Source: Chrysochromulina tobinii (Eukaryota; Haptophyta; Prymnesiales; Chrysochromulinaceae). Taken from it: a DNA stretch of 26,942 nucleotides. The position numbers and the translations under genes were made by a program. The stretch spans positions 1-26,942 of the forward strand of contig JWZX01002698.1 of the NCBI GenBank assembly GCA_001275005.1. Direction: 5' to 3'. The notes beneath the pieces are model-generated. The model was not told where the DNA came from. It made no database searches and was given only the letters and a program-made list of their open reading frames with translations. The stretch's first letter is position 1. Each line of letters begins with the position of its first letter. Positions 7,606 to 16,012 of the stretch are shown here, piece after piece.

Positions 7606-10554
7606 CTAATTGTCGTCCTCCTCGTCGTCGTCGTCCTCCTCCTCCTCCTCGTCGTCCTCATTCTCCTCCTCCTCGTCTTCGTCGTCGAGCACCTCGAACA
7701 CGTGCGTGCCCATGAGTGGTATAGGCGGCGCATCAGGCTGTGCATGCGGCCGAGAGCAGAGCTCGAGTCGCACTCGGCCGCGCAACCCGGCACGCGCCGG
7801 CACCGTGCACGCGACGACATTCGGTGCGAGGAGCCGTGTGGAGTGCAAGTCGGCGCGTGCACTGCACACGAAGCGGGCGAGGTACTCGACACCGGCCGCG
7901 GGGGCTCTCTCTAGCAATGCCCACACGACCGCACCGGGGCGGCCTTTCGCACACGATAGCTCGACCACGCGGATCGCCGCGAGCGAAGCTTTGTCGACAG
8001 AGGACTTAGCGCGAGAAGCGGCCGGCTCGGCGGCTGCCGCCTTGACGTGGCGCCTGGCAGCGATGGACGACCCCGGCTCGGCCGCCGGCGCCAATGTAGC
8101 CGAGGCGGCGACGCCGCCCCCACCAAAGTAGCTCTCATCGCCATCAGCCCCTCCACTTGCCTTGCCAGCCGACTTGCCAGCCGATTTGCCAGCCGGCTTG
8201 CTAGCTGCCGCGACGGTGGCGGCTGCTGCGGCTGTCGTCGTGCCGGGCTCGCGCACTTCGGCCCTCTGTACCCATTGGCACAAGCCGCTCGCTCGGTAAC
8301 GGATCCAGAGGCGCAGCCCGTCATCGTCCTTAGCCTGGACGCCTCGCACAGCCTCCTCGACCGTGGCCGCATGCCATACAGAGCGCTCACCGTTTGGGTC
8401 CACTGCCTCGACCTGCGCACCCACGCGCGCCCAACGTGGGAGCTCCGACGGGGCGAAGTCGGCCATCACGCGTACAGCCGCGGCCGCTACCCACGCGGTC
8501 GATCGGTCTACATCGAACTGAACTCTCACCCCCTTGGGCTTGCGTGCGTCCACCTGCAGCACCACCGCATTGTACTGCTTGCGCCCGTACTGCACGACCA
8601 CCGCCTCGTTCGCTTCGAGCTCCTCCTCCGCCTCCGCCTTCTCAGCCTCGAGCCGCTCAGCCTCGAGCCTCGCTGCTTCCTCCTCCTCAGTCTCTCGGGT
8701 GGTGGCCCGCCGAGGAGGGGGCGGCGGGGGCGGCGGCGGTGGTCGTTGGATGCGCGCTGGACCCGGGCCGCCGACCTCATCCACGTCCATCGCCACGCCC
8801 GCCTCCGCCTCCTCCGAAGCCTCCTCCGAATCAGGCTCCGTGTCGCCCTCATCGCCGCCAGCCGACACCGATGACGCCGGCCGCCGCCGCTTCGCACTGC
8901 CATCGCCGCCATCGTCGACTGCGCCGCCCTCAGCCCCCGCCTCACGCACCTGCAGCCGCTTCACCCACTGGCATAGTTGGCTCTTCGTATAGCGAACCCA
9001 CAGCCGCAGCCCATCATCGTCCTTGTCCGCCACGCCTGCCTTGGCCTCTTCGAGCACTGCGGCATACCATTTCGATGGAGACCCGTCCGGATCGAGCGCC
9101 AAGACGGCGCCGCCCACACATGCCCACGCCGGCAGGCTCGCCTCGGGCGCCTCGGGCATCAGCCGCACTGCACCGCCCGCCACCCAGGCGAGGGTCCGAT
9201 CGGAATCAAATTGCACCTTCACGCCCCTGGCTCGCTTCCTATCGAGCTTGAGGACGACCGCGTTGCAATGGGAGTGCCCCCAGCGCACAAGCACCGCCTC
9301 ATTCTCGTCCACACCCTCGGGGATCGCGCTGCTTGACGCCTCGGTTGCCCCGCTCACCATCACCGGCGCCGACGTGCTGGCCGCAGCAGTGGCAGCGGCA
9401 GCAGGGCTGTCAGCGGCGGCGGGGTCTTTGCCACGGGGCATGCGCGTCGTCTCTCGACGTCGCTTCGCACCGGCACCGGTGGACGGGCGGGCGCGGTAAG
9501 CAGAGGGTGCTGGCGCGCTCGTGGGCGCGCGTCGCCCACGCTCGCGCTGTAGTGAGCGCGGACCTGCGCCAGCTACAGCGGTGTCGGGGGCGGCGGCGGC
9601 AGCAGTTGGAGCGGCGGCAACGGCGTCGCCGTCCTCAGCCTCAGCCGCACACAACGCGTCCTCGTCCTCCTTCGCGTCCTCGTCCTCGTCCTCCTCGTCG
9701 TCGTCCGTGGTGGGAACGTCGCGAGCAGACGCCGCCGCCAGAGCCGCAGCCTCCGGAGCACGCGCAGCCTCGGATGCTCCAACGGCTCCAGCGGCTCTAA
9801 CGGCTCCAGATGCTCTAACGGCTTCAGATGCTCCAACGGCTCCGGCGGCTCCAGCATCCTCTGCTGCCTCTTCTTCTTCGGCCGCCTCCTCCGCCGCCGC
9901 CTCTGCCTCCTGGTGCGCGCACCCGCTCTCTTCGAACAAACCCGCCTCGTCCACCTCCGCGTCCGCGAGCGCCGCGGCGAGCGCTTCCGCCCCCTCGCGG
10001 ATGAGCTTCAGCGGCGAGGTAATCGGGGCTGCGACCGTCGAGGGCGCTGCTTCGCCCTCGTCGTCGTCGTCCTCTTCCTCGCCCTCTTCCTCGCCCTCCT
10101 CGTCCTCATCCTCATGGGCGAGGATGTCGCGATAGCGCAGCCACATCCGCTCGCCGCTGCGCGAGCAAACCTTGAAACGCGCGCCCTCGATGCCTCGCTT
10201 GAGGCCTTGGCGGCGGTCGAGGATGAGCACATCTTCCTCATCGCCGCGCAAGGAAGTGCGCACGGTCGAACCGATGGTGAGCCATCCGGGCAGCAGCCCA
10301 TCCTTTGGGACTTTCAACCCCTGTACGTCATCCTCTGTCACCCAAATTGATGCGCCGAGCAAGTCGTGCTTCTCGTGAGGGCCGTCAATCTGCACGCGCA
10401 GCCCACGATCGGTAGCCACGTCCTCCACGGTCGCCTCGAAGCGCACCGAGCCCCACTTCACGGCGCACAGGTCGCCAACGGCCACGGTCGCTCCCGCTGC
10501 CGCGCGGGTCGCCGCGAGCTTGGCGGCCGTGCCTTCCAGATGGGCTGACTTCAT
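7606..10554 (-). CDS. Acidic protein with three Tudor/Agenet-like repeat units
   Basis: The predicted protein has 982 residues from the ATG at 10554. The upstream open frame is not needed, and a splice-acceptor-like sequence lies just before this start. Two long repeats are obvious (residues about 418-538 and 648-768). Each begins with V.(W/Y)G......AVVL, then GVKVQFD or GVRVQFD, AWVA..AVR, LP.WA.VG, KDDDGLRLW(V/I)RY and LCQWV. A third, degenerate unit lies near the N-terminus (about 30-145), with VKWG, LRVQID, LPGWLTIGSTV and MWLRYRDI in the same order. Between them are Ala-rich and Glu/Asp-rich linkers. A small beta domain near residues 850-945 may be IPT-like, and the protein ends in a long Glu/Asp tail. 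The pattern suggests Tudor/Agenet-type readers of modified proteins, as in chromatin proteins. That role is inference from fold resemblance. The acidic tail would suit histone or basic-protein binding. Confidence 0.78.
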   Translation of the reverse strand: MKSAHLEGTAAKLAATRAAAGATVAVGDLCAVKWGSVRFEATVEDVATDRGLRVQIDGPHEKHDLLGASIWVTEDDVQGLKVPKDGLLPGWLTIGSTVRTSLRGDEEDVLILDRRQGLKRGIEGARFKVCSRSGERMWLRYRDILAHEDEDEEGEEEGEEEDDDDEGEAAPSTVAAPITSPLKLIREGAEALAAALADAEVDEAGLFEESGCAHQEAEAAAEEAAEEEEAAEDAGAAGAVGASEAVRASGAVRAAGAVGASEAARAPEAAALAAASARDVPTTDDDEEDEDEDAKEDEDALCAAEAEDGDAVAAAPTAAAAAPDTAVAGAGPRSLQRERGRRAPTSAPAPSAYRARPSTGAGAKRRRETTRMPRGKDPAAADSPAAAATAAASTSAPVMVSGATEASSSAIPEGVDENEAVLVRWGHSHCNAVVLKLDRKRARGVKVQFDSDRTLAWVAGGAVRLMPEAPEASLPAWACVGGAVLALDPDGSPSKWYAAVLEEAKAGVADKDDDGLRLWVRYTKSQLCQWVKRLQVREAGAEGGAVDDGGDGSAKRRRPASSVSAGGDEGDTEPDSEEASEEAEAGVAMDVDEVGGPGPARIQRPPPPPPPPPPRRATTRETEEEEAARLEAERLEAEKAEAEEELEANEAVVVQYGRKQYNAVVLQVDARKPKGVRVQFDVDRSTAWVAAAAVRVMADFAPSELPRWARVGAQVEAVDPNGERSVWHAATVEEAVRGVQAKDDDGLRLWIRYRASGLCQWVQRAEVREPGTTTAAAAATVAAASKPAGKSAGKSAGKASGGADGDESYFGGGGVAASATLAPAAEPGSSIAARRHVKAAAAEPAASRAKSSVDKASLAAIRVVELSCAKGRPGAVVWALLERAPAAGVEYLARFVCSARADLHSTRLLAPNVVACTVPARAGLRGRVRLELCSRPHAQPDAPPIPLMGTHVFEVLDDEDEEEENEDDEEEEEDDDDEEDDN
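9773..9860. repeat. Coding minisatellite in the Tudor-like gene
   Basis: Imperfect repeats of gatgctccaacggct and ggctccagcggct type encode an Ala/Val/Gly/Glu-rich linker (AVGASEAVRASGAVRAAG) between repeat units. The antisense frame gives Leu-Glu-Pro repeats, which I treat as an artefact. Confidence 0.8.
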
Positions 10555-10585
10555 GGCAAAAAAAACCCGTTCACAGTTCATCGGC

Positions 10586-10606
10586 CTGTGAAGAAACAAC
10601 GAAACA
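10586..10606 (-). promoter_or_regulatory. Possible 3' splice site just upstream of the Tudor-like gene
   Basis: On the minus strand a pyrimidine-rich run ends in tttcttcacag|gcc, about 32 nt before the ATG at 10554. It looks like a splice acceptor. The whole gap to the FBPase stop is only 80 bp, so a matching cis donor would have to lie inside or beyond the FBPase gene, or the leader would have to come in trans. It may also be chance. Confidence 0.3.
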
Positions 10607-10634
10607 TCCCCGCGTGGGGAAAACCGCACACTCA

Positions 10635-11811
10635 TCACCGGGGGCTCAGCTCCAGCGCCGGGGGCTCGTGCACCACCTGCCGCAAGTAGTCCTCAACGTC
10701 GAATCGGCTACCAATGAAGAGAGGCGTCTTTTCGTGCGCCGAGGTGGGCACCGCATTGAGCGGACTCGCGCCCTCGCCGTCGTCGGCCTCGGCGCCTGCC
10801 TGCAGGGCCAGCCACGACATTGGCCCCGCCTCGAAGAGCAGCCGCAATTTGCCGCGTGGCGCGCCGCGTGAGGCGGGGTACAGGAAGAGCCCGCCGTACA
10901 GGAGGGTCCGGTGGACGTCCGCCGCCATCGTCCCAATGTAGCGCAGCGTGCGCGGGGGGCTAGCGCGGCTCAGCGCGCCGATGTACTGAGCGGTGCGTGC
11001 GTCCCACCCACCGCTCAGCCCAACGTTGACAGAGAACGTCTTTCCCTTGGTGGGAGTTCGGATGTGCGGCCGTGTCAGCACAAAGTTACCATGTGAGTCA
11101 AAGGTGAAACCCATGCAGCCCTTGACCTTTCCCCACAGAGATCACTAGCTGGGTCGAGGCGCCGTAGATCGCGTAACCAGCCGCTACGAGCTCCGAGGCG
11201 GGCCGCAGCGAGGAGGAGCTACCGTGCACCGAGGCTGAAGCCACCGTCGACCCGTCCGTCGACCCGTCCGTCGCCAGCTCGTTGGCTTCATCGCTCGCAG
11301 ACGCTACCTCGGCTGCACACCAATTGGACGTCCGCTCGTAGATACCAAATATGGTGCCCACTGTGCTGCCCGAGTCAGCATTGTTCTGCCCATCGAGCGG
11401 GTCGATCACGACGACGAAGCCCCGCGAAGGGGCGGCATTGGTGTTCACGTCCGCGGACGCGGGGAAATCGTAGCTGCCCTCGTGTGTCGAGAGCACGAGC
11501 TCGCTCACCTCGTCGACCGAACTAAGCTCTCTAATGAAGATCGAGGCTGCGGCGAGGTCGAGTGCGTCCACATCGCCACCTCGCGGCCGGACGCCCTCGA
11601 GGTGGCTGCATGCGCTGCGCAAGCCGCGCCGCATCAGGTGGCCCGTCTCGCGCACGCCCTGCTCGAGCGCCACGAGCACCCGCGCCAGACCAGCAGCCTC
11701 GCCACGGCACGTTGTGAGCACGTACTGCGTCATCGTCAGAGCGGGCCCGTCGGGCGCGGTTAGGCTGTTGGCAGGTCCGGCACCCGCCCGCCCGCCGTAT
11801 CGCATGGTCAT
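10635..11811 (-). CDS. Fructose-1,6-bisphosphatase, +1 frame change near the middle
   Basis: FBPase removes the 1-phosphate of fructose-1,6-bisphosphate in gluconeogenesis or the Calvin cycle. The first frame, from the ATG at 11811, carries VVVIDPLDGQNNADS, VGTIFGIYE and ELVAAGYAIYGAST. It stops at the TGA at 11100-11098. One base over, the chain resumes with DSHGNFVLT and contains the signature RYIGTMAADVHRTLLYGGLF, then GKLRLLFEAGPMSW. Joined, it is about 391 residues, a normal length. The usual Ser-Glu-Glu metal site is Thr-His-Glu here (residues 109-111), and DPLDGSSN has become DPLDGQNN. A Ser/Ala-rich insertion of about 35 residues lies where plastid enzymes carry their redox loop, but it lacks that loop's Cys set. 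An upstream in-frame ATG at 12075 would add a hydrophobic N-terminus that could be a targeting sequence. The frame change may be a sequence error, a pseudogene lesion or recoding. Confidence 0.85.
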
Positions 11812-12115
11812 CTTCTCCAGATTCGCCGGCTGCGGCGGCAAAGAGAAGGACAAGCTACGCGCTCGCTGGCTGTCTGGCTCCTTCGCTGACCGTGGCTGCT
11901 GCGAAGCTCCGACGGAGGTCGTCAGCTTTCGCGGAGTGACAGTGACGGCGTACCGAACTAGGTACGCGCTCAGAAGCGAGAGAAGAAGTGGTAGTTGCTC
12001 GCGGCAGCGGAGGATAATGTAGCGGATGAGTGCCAGCAGCGTACGCAGCGTAAACGTCGTAAACTGCCTTGCCATTGACCTTTCGCTTTGTGTGAACGTT
12101 AACACGACAGAATCT

Positions 12116-15100
12116 TCACAACCTCGAGGTCTTCTCTCGGAAGGCCACTCCCGCCGCGGCCGCGCCGTCTGCTTGAGTTTCAACACCGTCCGCGGCGAGA
12201 GCGGCCTCATGGGCGGGGGCGCCCTTGCCCTTGCCGGGCGCGATGAACTGAACAGTAATGGGCGCCATCTCCATATTGTCGAGGCGCACAATGACGCGTC
12301 CTTCGCCCTCGACAGAGCTGGTGAAGCGAATTGAGTACGTGCCGTCCTTGTTGTCCTCGACGGTGCATTGGGAGACGGCGGTGCCCATGGCGCGCGCGGC
12401 AATGGTGGCGCCGCCAACGTCGAGCGTGTTCCCAAATTTGTCTACGGTCTGCAGGCGCAGCTCGCACGGCACGTTGATGATCGCGGGCTCGATCACCTGC
12501 GTAAGGTGTGACTTGCTGCCCACCGCCGGACCCGGCATGACGACAAACTTGAAGGGGGAGCCGGTGATCTCTTCGCCATCCAGCACGACGTGAGCGGCGT
12601 GCAACCCCTTGTCCTTGGACTCGTACGTAATCTCGTACGCCCCGAGCTGCGCGAGCTGCTTGAGCTCCAGTTCGACGCGTGTGCGCTCTGGGTTTTCCAT
12701 CCAAGCTTTGAGTTCGCCGTTGGGTGCCGAGGAGGCGTTGCCATACTCGTCACGCAGCTGCGGCCGAAGCACGATCCGCTCGCCTACGCCCAGTTTGGCA
12801 CTCTCGGCTCTCGGCTCGGCCGAAGCGCTCGCCTCGTCGGTGACCTTGTTCGGTGCCTTGTCCCCGGGCTGATCCTTAAGCTGATCCGCCCCCCGAGCTG
12901 AGCCTTGCCCCTGAGTAGAACCGCTCAAGTACTTATCGATGCCACCGAGAAAGGATCCCGCGGGCGAGGCACGCACGCCGCTCACGCGCACTGGGAAGGG
13001 CGAGCCCACGACACTCTTCCTCACGCCACTCCCATCCGGGTCCATCCAGACGTGTAGGAAGAAGTCCCCCGCCTCCTGTGCCGTGTACGAGATGTGGTAC
13101 GCCTCCACGCGCTCTCCCTCGATGCGCTCGTCGACCCACAGGCCTGTAAACGCCATCGACTTGGCATTCGCGAGTGTGTCGAGGGGATCGCGACGATCCT
13201 TACCCTCCTTATTGCTCGCGTCCTTGCCGCGTGATGCTCCAGACGGTTCGCGTTCCTTCGTGACGCTCCCGCGTGGCGGTCCAGCAGGTGCCTCCTCCTT
13301 CGCATTTTGCTCCCGGGGCGCGAGGAGCAGACCGAAGCGCATGTCGTCTGATCGCTGCGCCGTGTTGCCGTAGCGATCCTTGCACGAGACCTCGATGGCG
13401 GCAGGCAGCCCGGCGCGCGCAGCTTTGAGGCCGTCACCACTCACGGCACACTTCGACACCTCGGGCGTTGCCGCCGAGATGACAACCGTCGTGGGCGAGC
13501 CCGCGATATGAGTGTTGGCGATGGTGACCCGCACCGGGTATGTGCCCGAGATCTCAGATCGCAACGAGATCGAGTAGGAGCCATCCTGATGGTCGACCAC
13601 GTTCACACTCAGTTCATCGACCTGGTTTTTCTCGTTGTTGGCGCCGTGCTTGTCGAGTGCAGCCTGCACGAGGGCGCCACCTTTCGTGCACAGGTTGCCC
13701 ATCCGGTCGGACGTGTGGATGAGAACCGTGCACCCGTCCTCAGGAGCCTTGCCCACAACACCCCGCAGGGGCAAGTCGCGCACCTCGAGGTGCGTCGTCT
13801 GCGCGTGCGCGGCGCCCGGCGAGACGACGAGCAGAAAAGGAGACCCCGGGAGGGCGACGGCTTGCTGACGCAGGCCAACGTGTAGCCAGTATCGGCCGGC
13901 AAGCCCGACCGAGTAGCGTACGGTGTGCGCCTTGATGATGGTGCCGTGCGCGTGCAGATTACCGGGCTCGACGCCGCCGAAGGCGAAGGCGAACCCTGCC
14001 TTATCATTCGAAAGCTCGTGCGCCTGAGATGGTTCGTGCACATGGGTTCGATCCTCTCTCGACTGCATCTTGGCCCCGGCCGCCTTGGCAGCGTTATCTG
14101 CCGCCTTGCGCCGTGCCCATAAGGTTAGATGTCGCTGCCGTTCGCCTGCCTCGAGCTGCTCGTGAAGAGGGCCCAAATAGATCGCCCCCTGCTTCGTCGC
14201 CGTCACCCAACCGTACTGGGGCGGTGCTGACGTCCCGTGCATCATCTCCGTGCCGTCGTCGTCGTCGCCGAGCCCCCACAAGTGTCGGTGGGCACGGTCG
14301 GGCCGGAAACATTGCAGCCGCATCGCCCTCGAGCGTGGTGAGCCGTCAGAGGTGGTGGGCGGCAGCACAAAGGACGAGTCCGCACCAAACTGGCGATGTG
14401 TGCCGCCGCCGGCCGCGCCTGTGCGGTAGGACGGTAGGACGGGGCGGTAGGACGGGGCAGACCCAGGACGTGTGTCCCCGCCCGGGCTGGCCACCGAGTA
14501 TGCGAAGCGTGCGGAGAGCTGCCCACCGCCGTTCAGCTCGTCGGTCGTGCGGCAGAGCTGTAGCTCGACCTTGGCTCGTACGCCGTGCTCGGTGGGGCGC
14601 GCCTCGACGACACGCACGAGGCCTCCCACGGCGAGCATGCCGAGCACTTCGGAGTCGAGCTCGCACGACACGCGTACGATCAGCGGCTTCAGCCCGGCGA
14701 CGCACCGCAGGGCCTCTGCTACCTTTGCGAGGGCCGCAGCACCGTCCTGTGCTGACGATACCCTACCGTCCGATCCCGCCTTGTCGGGCTCAGACTCCTC
14801 GTCGACCGGGAGGGCCTTTAGCTCGGTGGGGGGGATTTCTTTGGTCGGCTGCCGCTTGTGCTGCTCGGGGCTCGGGGACGAAAGCACGGCCTTGGAGGGC
14901 ACGGCCGCTGAGCCCTTGGCGTCATGCTTCGCATTCTTCGAAGCGGCATTCTTCGTAGCAGGCTGGGACGGGACGGCAGCTGCAGCCTCTCCCTGGTTGG
15001 CCTTGATGAGGACCGCCGCTTGCTTCTCGGCGCGCTGCCGCTCCTTATCGGCCACCGACTGGAACGCTCGGATGAGCCTCTCGAGGCCGTCGGTGCCGTC

Positions 15101-15742
15101 GTCCGTCGATGGCAGCAGCTCGACGTAGACGTCAAGGTCATCAGCGTGCGTGTACTGGCCGAGGCCATCAAGGAAACTGCACTCGAAGGCGGTCGACTCA
15201 CGCGCCGTCGCCGAGTGAAGCGCTTCGCCGCGCAGCTGGCATCGCGACGGGTCTGGCCGAGCCGCGAGCACGTCGACCGCAAACGGGCTGCCGGGCAGTG
15301 AGATGCCGTTCAGGGTGATCGACACGTTGTACCGACCCGATGTTGACGGGAAGTAGCTGACCGTGTACGTGCCGTCCTCGTTGTCGAAGACGCGTGCGCG
15401 CAGTGCGCTCGCGCCGCGCATCGCTACGTTGAACTTGTCACCGCCCATCTTGATCAGCTCGTCTGCAGCATTGCGTGCAATAATGGTGAAGGTCGCCATC
15501 TGGCGCACGATCGCTCTGCGTAGCCCATCGCCTTCGACCTTGCACGAGCTCGCCATCGTGAGGGATGAGCGCAGTGACGATGGCGTGCACGACGGCATGC
15601 GTGTGTAATTGAGCTTGATGGCAGCGAGGTTTACGCGGGCGTGGTTCGCGTTGGCACCAGAGCTCGCAACGATGACGCCTTTGAGATCCGGGGACATGCC
15701 ATTCGTCGCGGCAGCTGTGCTAGGTTCAGAGGGTGTTGGCAT
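12116..15742 (-). CDS. Filamin-type (ABP280) repeat protein
   Basis: The protein has 1208 residues from the ATG at 15742. The open frame extends upstream but has no ATG. Filamin repeats are Ig-like and end in a GSPF motif. Clear repeats lie at about residues 64-160 (GTYTVSYFPSTSGRYNVSI, then LPGSPF), 650-758 (GSYSISLRSEISGTYPVRV, then IAGSP), 760-920 (with a charged insertion of about 50 residues, then VVGSPFPV), 980-1070 (YEITYESKDKGLH, then ITGSPFKF) and 1073-1168 (GTYSIRFTSSVEGEGRV). Two more are degenerate, at about 165-420, broken by a Lys-rich linker, and about 575-640 (GRYWLHVGL, then LPGSPF). The middle section, about 475-560, is not recognised. I see no calponin-homology actin-binding domain, so this is not a classical filamin. 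A scaffold in cytoskeleton or flagella is plausible inference. The next gene downstream on this strand (FBPase) starts about 300 bp beyond the stop. Confidence 0.88.
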   Translation of the reverse strand: MPTPSEPSTAAATNGMSPDLKGVIVASSGANANHARVNLAAIKLNYTRMPSCTPSSLRSSLTMASSCKVEGDGLRRAIVRQMATFTIIARNAADELIKMGGDKFNVAMRGASALRARVFDNEDGTYTVSYFPSTSGRYNVSITLNGISLPGSPFAVDVLAARPDPSRCQLRGEALHSATARESTAFECSFLDGLGQYTHADDLDVYVELLPSTDDGTDGLERLIRAFQSVADKERQRAEKQAAVLIKANQGEAAAAVPSQPATKNAASKNAKHDAKGSAAVPSKAVLSSPSPEQHKRQPTKEIPPTELKALPVDEESEPDKAGSDGRVSSAQDGAAALAKVAEALRCVAGLKPLIVRVSCELDSEVLGMLAVGGLVRVVEARPTEHGVRAKVELQLCRTTDELNGGGQLSARFAYSVASPGGDTRPGSAPSYRPVLPSYRTGAAGGGTHRQFGADSSFVLPPTTSDGSPRSRAMRLQCFRPDRAHRHLWGLGDDDDGTEMMHGTSAPPQYGWVTATKQGAIYLGPLHEQLEAGERQRHLTLWARRKAADNAAKAAGAKMQSREDRTHVHEPSQAHELSNDKAGFAFAFGGVEPGNLHAHGTIIKAHTVRYSVGLAGRYWLHVGLRQQAVALPGSPFLLVVSPGAAHAQTTHLEVRDLPLRGVVGKAPEDGCTVLIHTSDRMGNLCTKGGALVQAALDKHGANNEKNQVDELSVNVVDHQDGSYSISLRSEISGTYPVRVTIANTHIAGSPTTVVISAATPEVSKCAVSGDGLKAARAGLPAAIEVSCKDRYGNTAQRSDDMRFGLLLAPREQNAKEEAPAGPPRGSVTKEREPSGASRGKDASNKEGKDRRDPLDTLANAKSMAFTGLWVDERIEGERVEAYHISYTAQEAGDFFLHVWMDPDGSGVRKSVVGSPFPVRVSGVRASPAGSFLGGIDKYLSGSTQGQGSARGADQLKDQPGDKAPNKVTDEASASAEPRAESAKLGVGERIVLRPQLRDEYGNASSAPNGELKAWMENPERTRVELELKQLAQLGAYEITYESKDKGLHAAHVVLDGEEITGSPFKFVVMPGPAVGSKSHLTQVIEPAIINVPCELRLQTVDKFGNTLDVGGATIAARAMGTAVSQCTVEDNKDGTYSIRFTSSVEGEGRVIVRLDNMEMAPITVQFIAPGKGKGAPAHEAALAADGVETQADGAAAAGVAFREKTSRL

Positions 15743-15870
15743 GGTGCTGTGTGTCCGCGACAGTCCGGTCGGTTCAGCCACAACCCCCAAAATTCCGTCG
15801 CGACGCACGAGTTTTCACGCAGCCCCTGAAACCAATGTAGTTTCGCATGCATCGTCAAACGTGAGCCGAC

Positions 15871-15883
15871 TTTTTTATATAGA
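15871..15883 (-). promoter_or_regulatory. TATA-like box upstream of the filamin-repeat gene
   Basis: On the minus strand the sequence reads tctatataaaaaa, a strong TATA match in otherwise GC-rich DNA, about 130 bp upstream of the ATG at 15742. A start of transcription about 30 bp downstream would give a leader of about 100 nt and would exclude the out-of-frame ATGs near 15855. Confidence 0.45.
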
Positions 15884-15886
15884 CCT

Positions 15887-15902
15887 GTAAAGCCAGCTTT
15901 AC
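15887..15902. repeat. Short perfect inverted repeat next to the TATA-like box
   Basis: GTAAAGC, two bases, GCTTTAC. The symmetry and its place just upstream of the TATA-like box would fit a dimeric regulator's site, but no matching factor can be named. Confidence 0.5.
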
Positions 15903-16012
15903 ATCTCTTCTAACGACCGCCTCGCGCCGCCGAATGTGGCCAGGCGGCTCCCTGGTGAACGGGTGCCTGCTCGCCCGCCCGCGAGCGACGCTCGTCACGC
16001 TCTATACATGTA

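Noticed and set aside
8047-9500. Plus-strand frames of 150-285 residues across the Tudor-like gene
   Set aside because: They are shadows of the minus-strand repeats. They have biased Pro/Arg/Ser composition and no family motifs.
14044-14056. gggttcgatcctc, a B-box-like tRNA element
   Set aside because: The flanks do not form the T-arm stem, no acceptor stem or A box is found, and it lies inside the filamin-repeat coding sequence.
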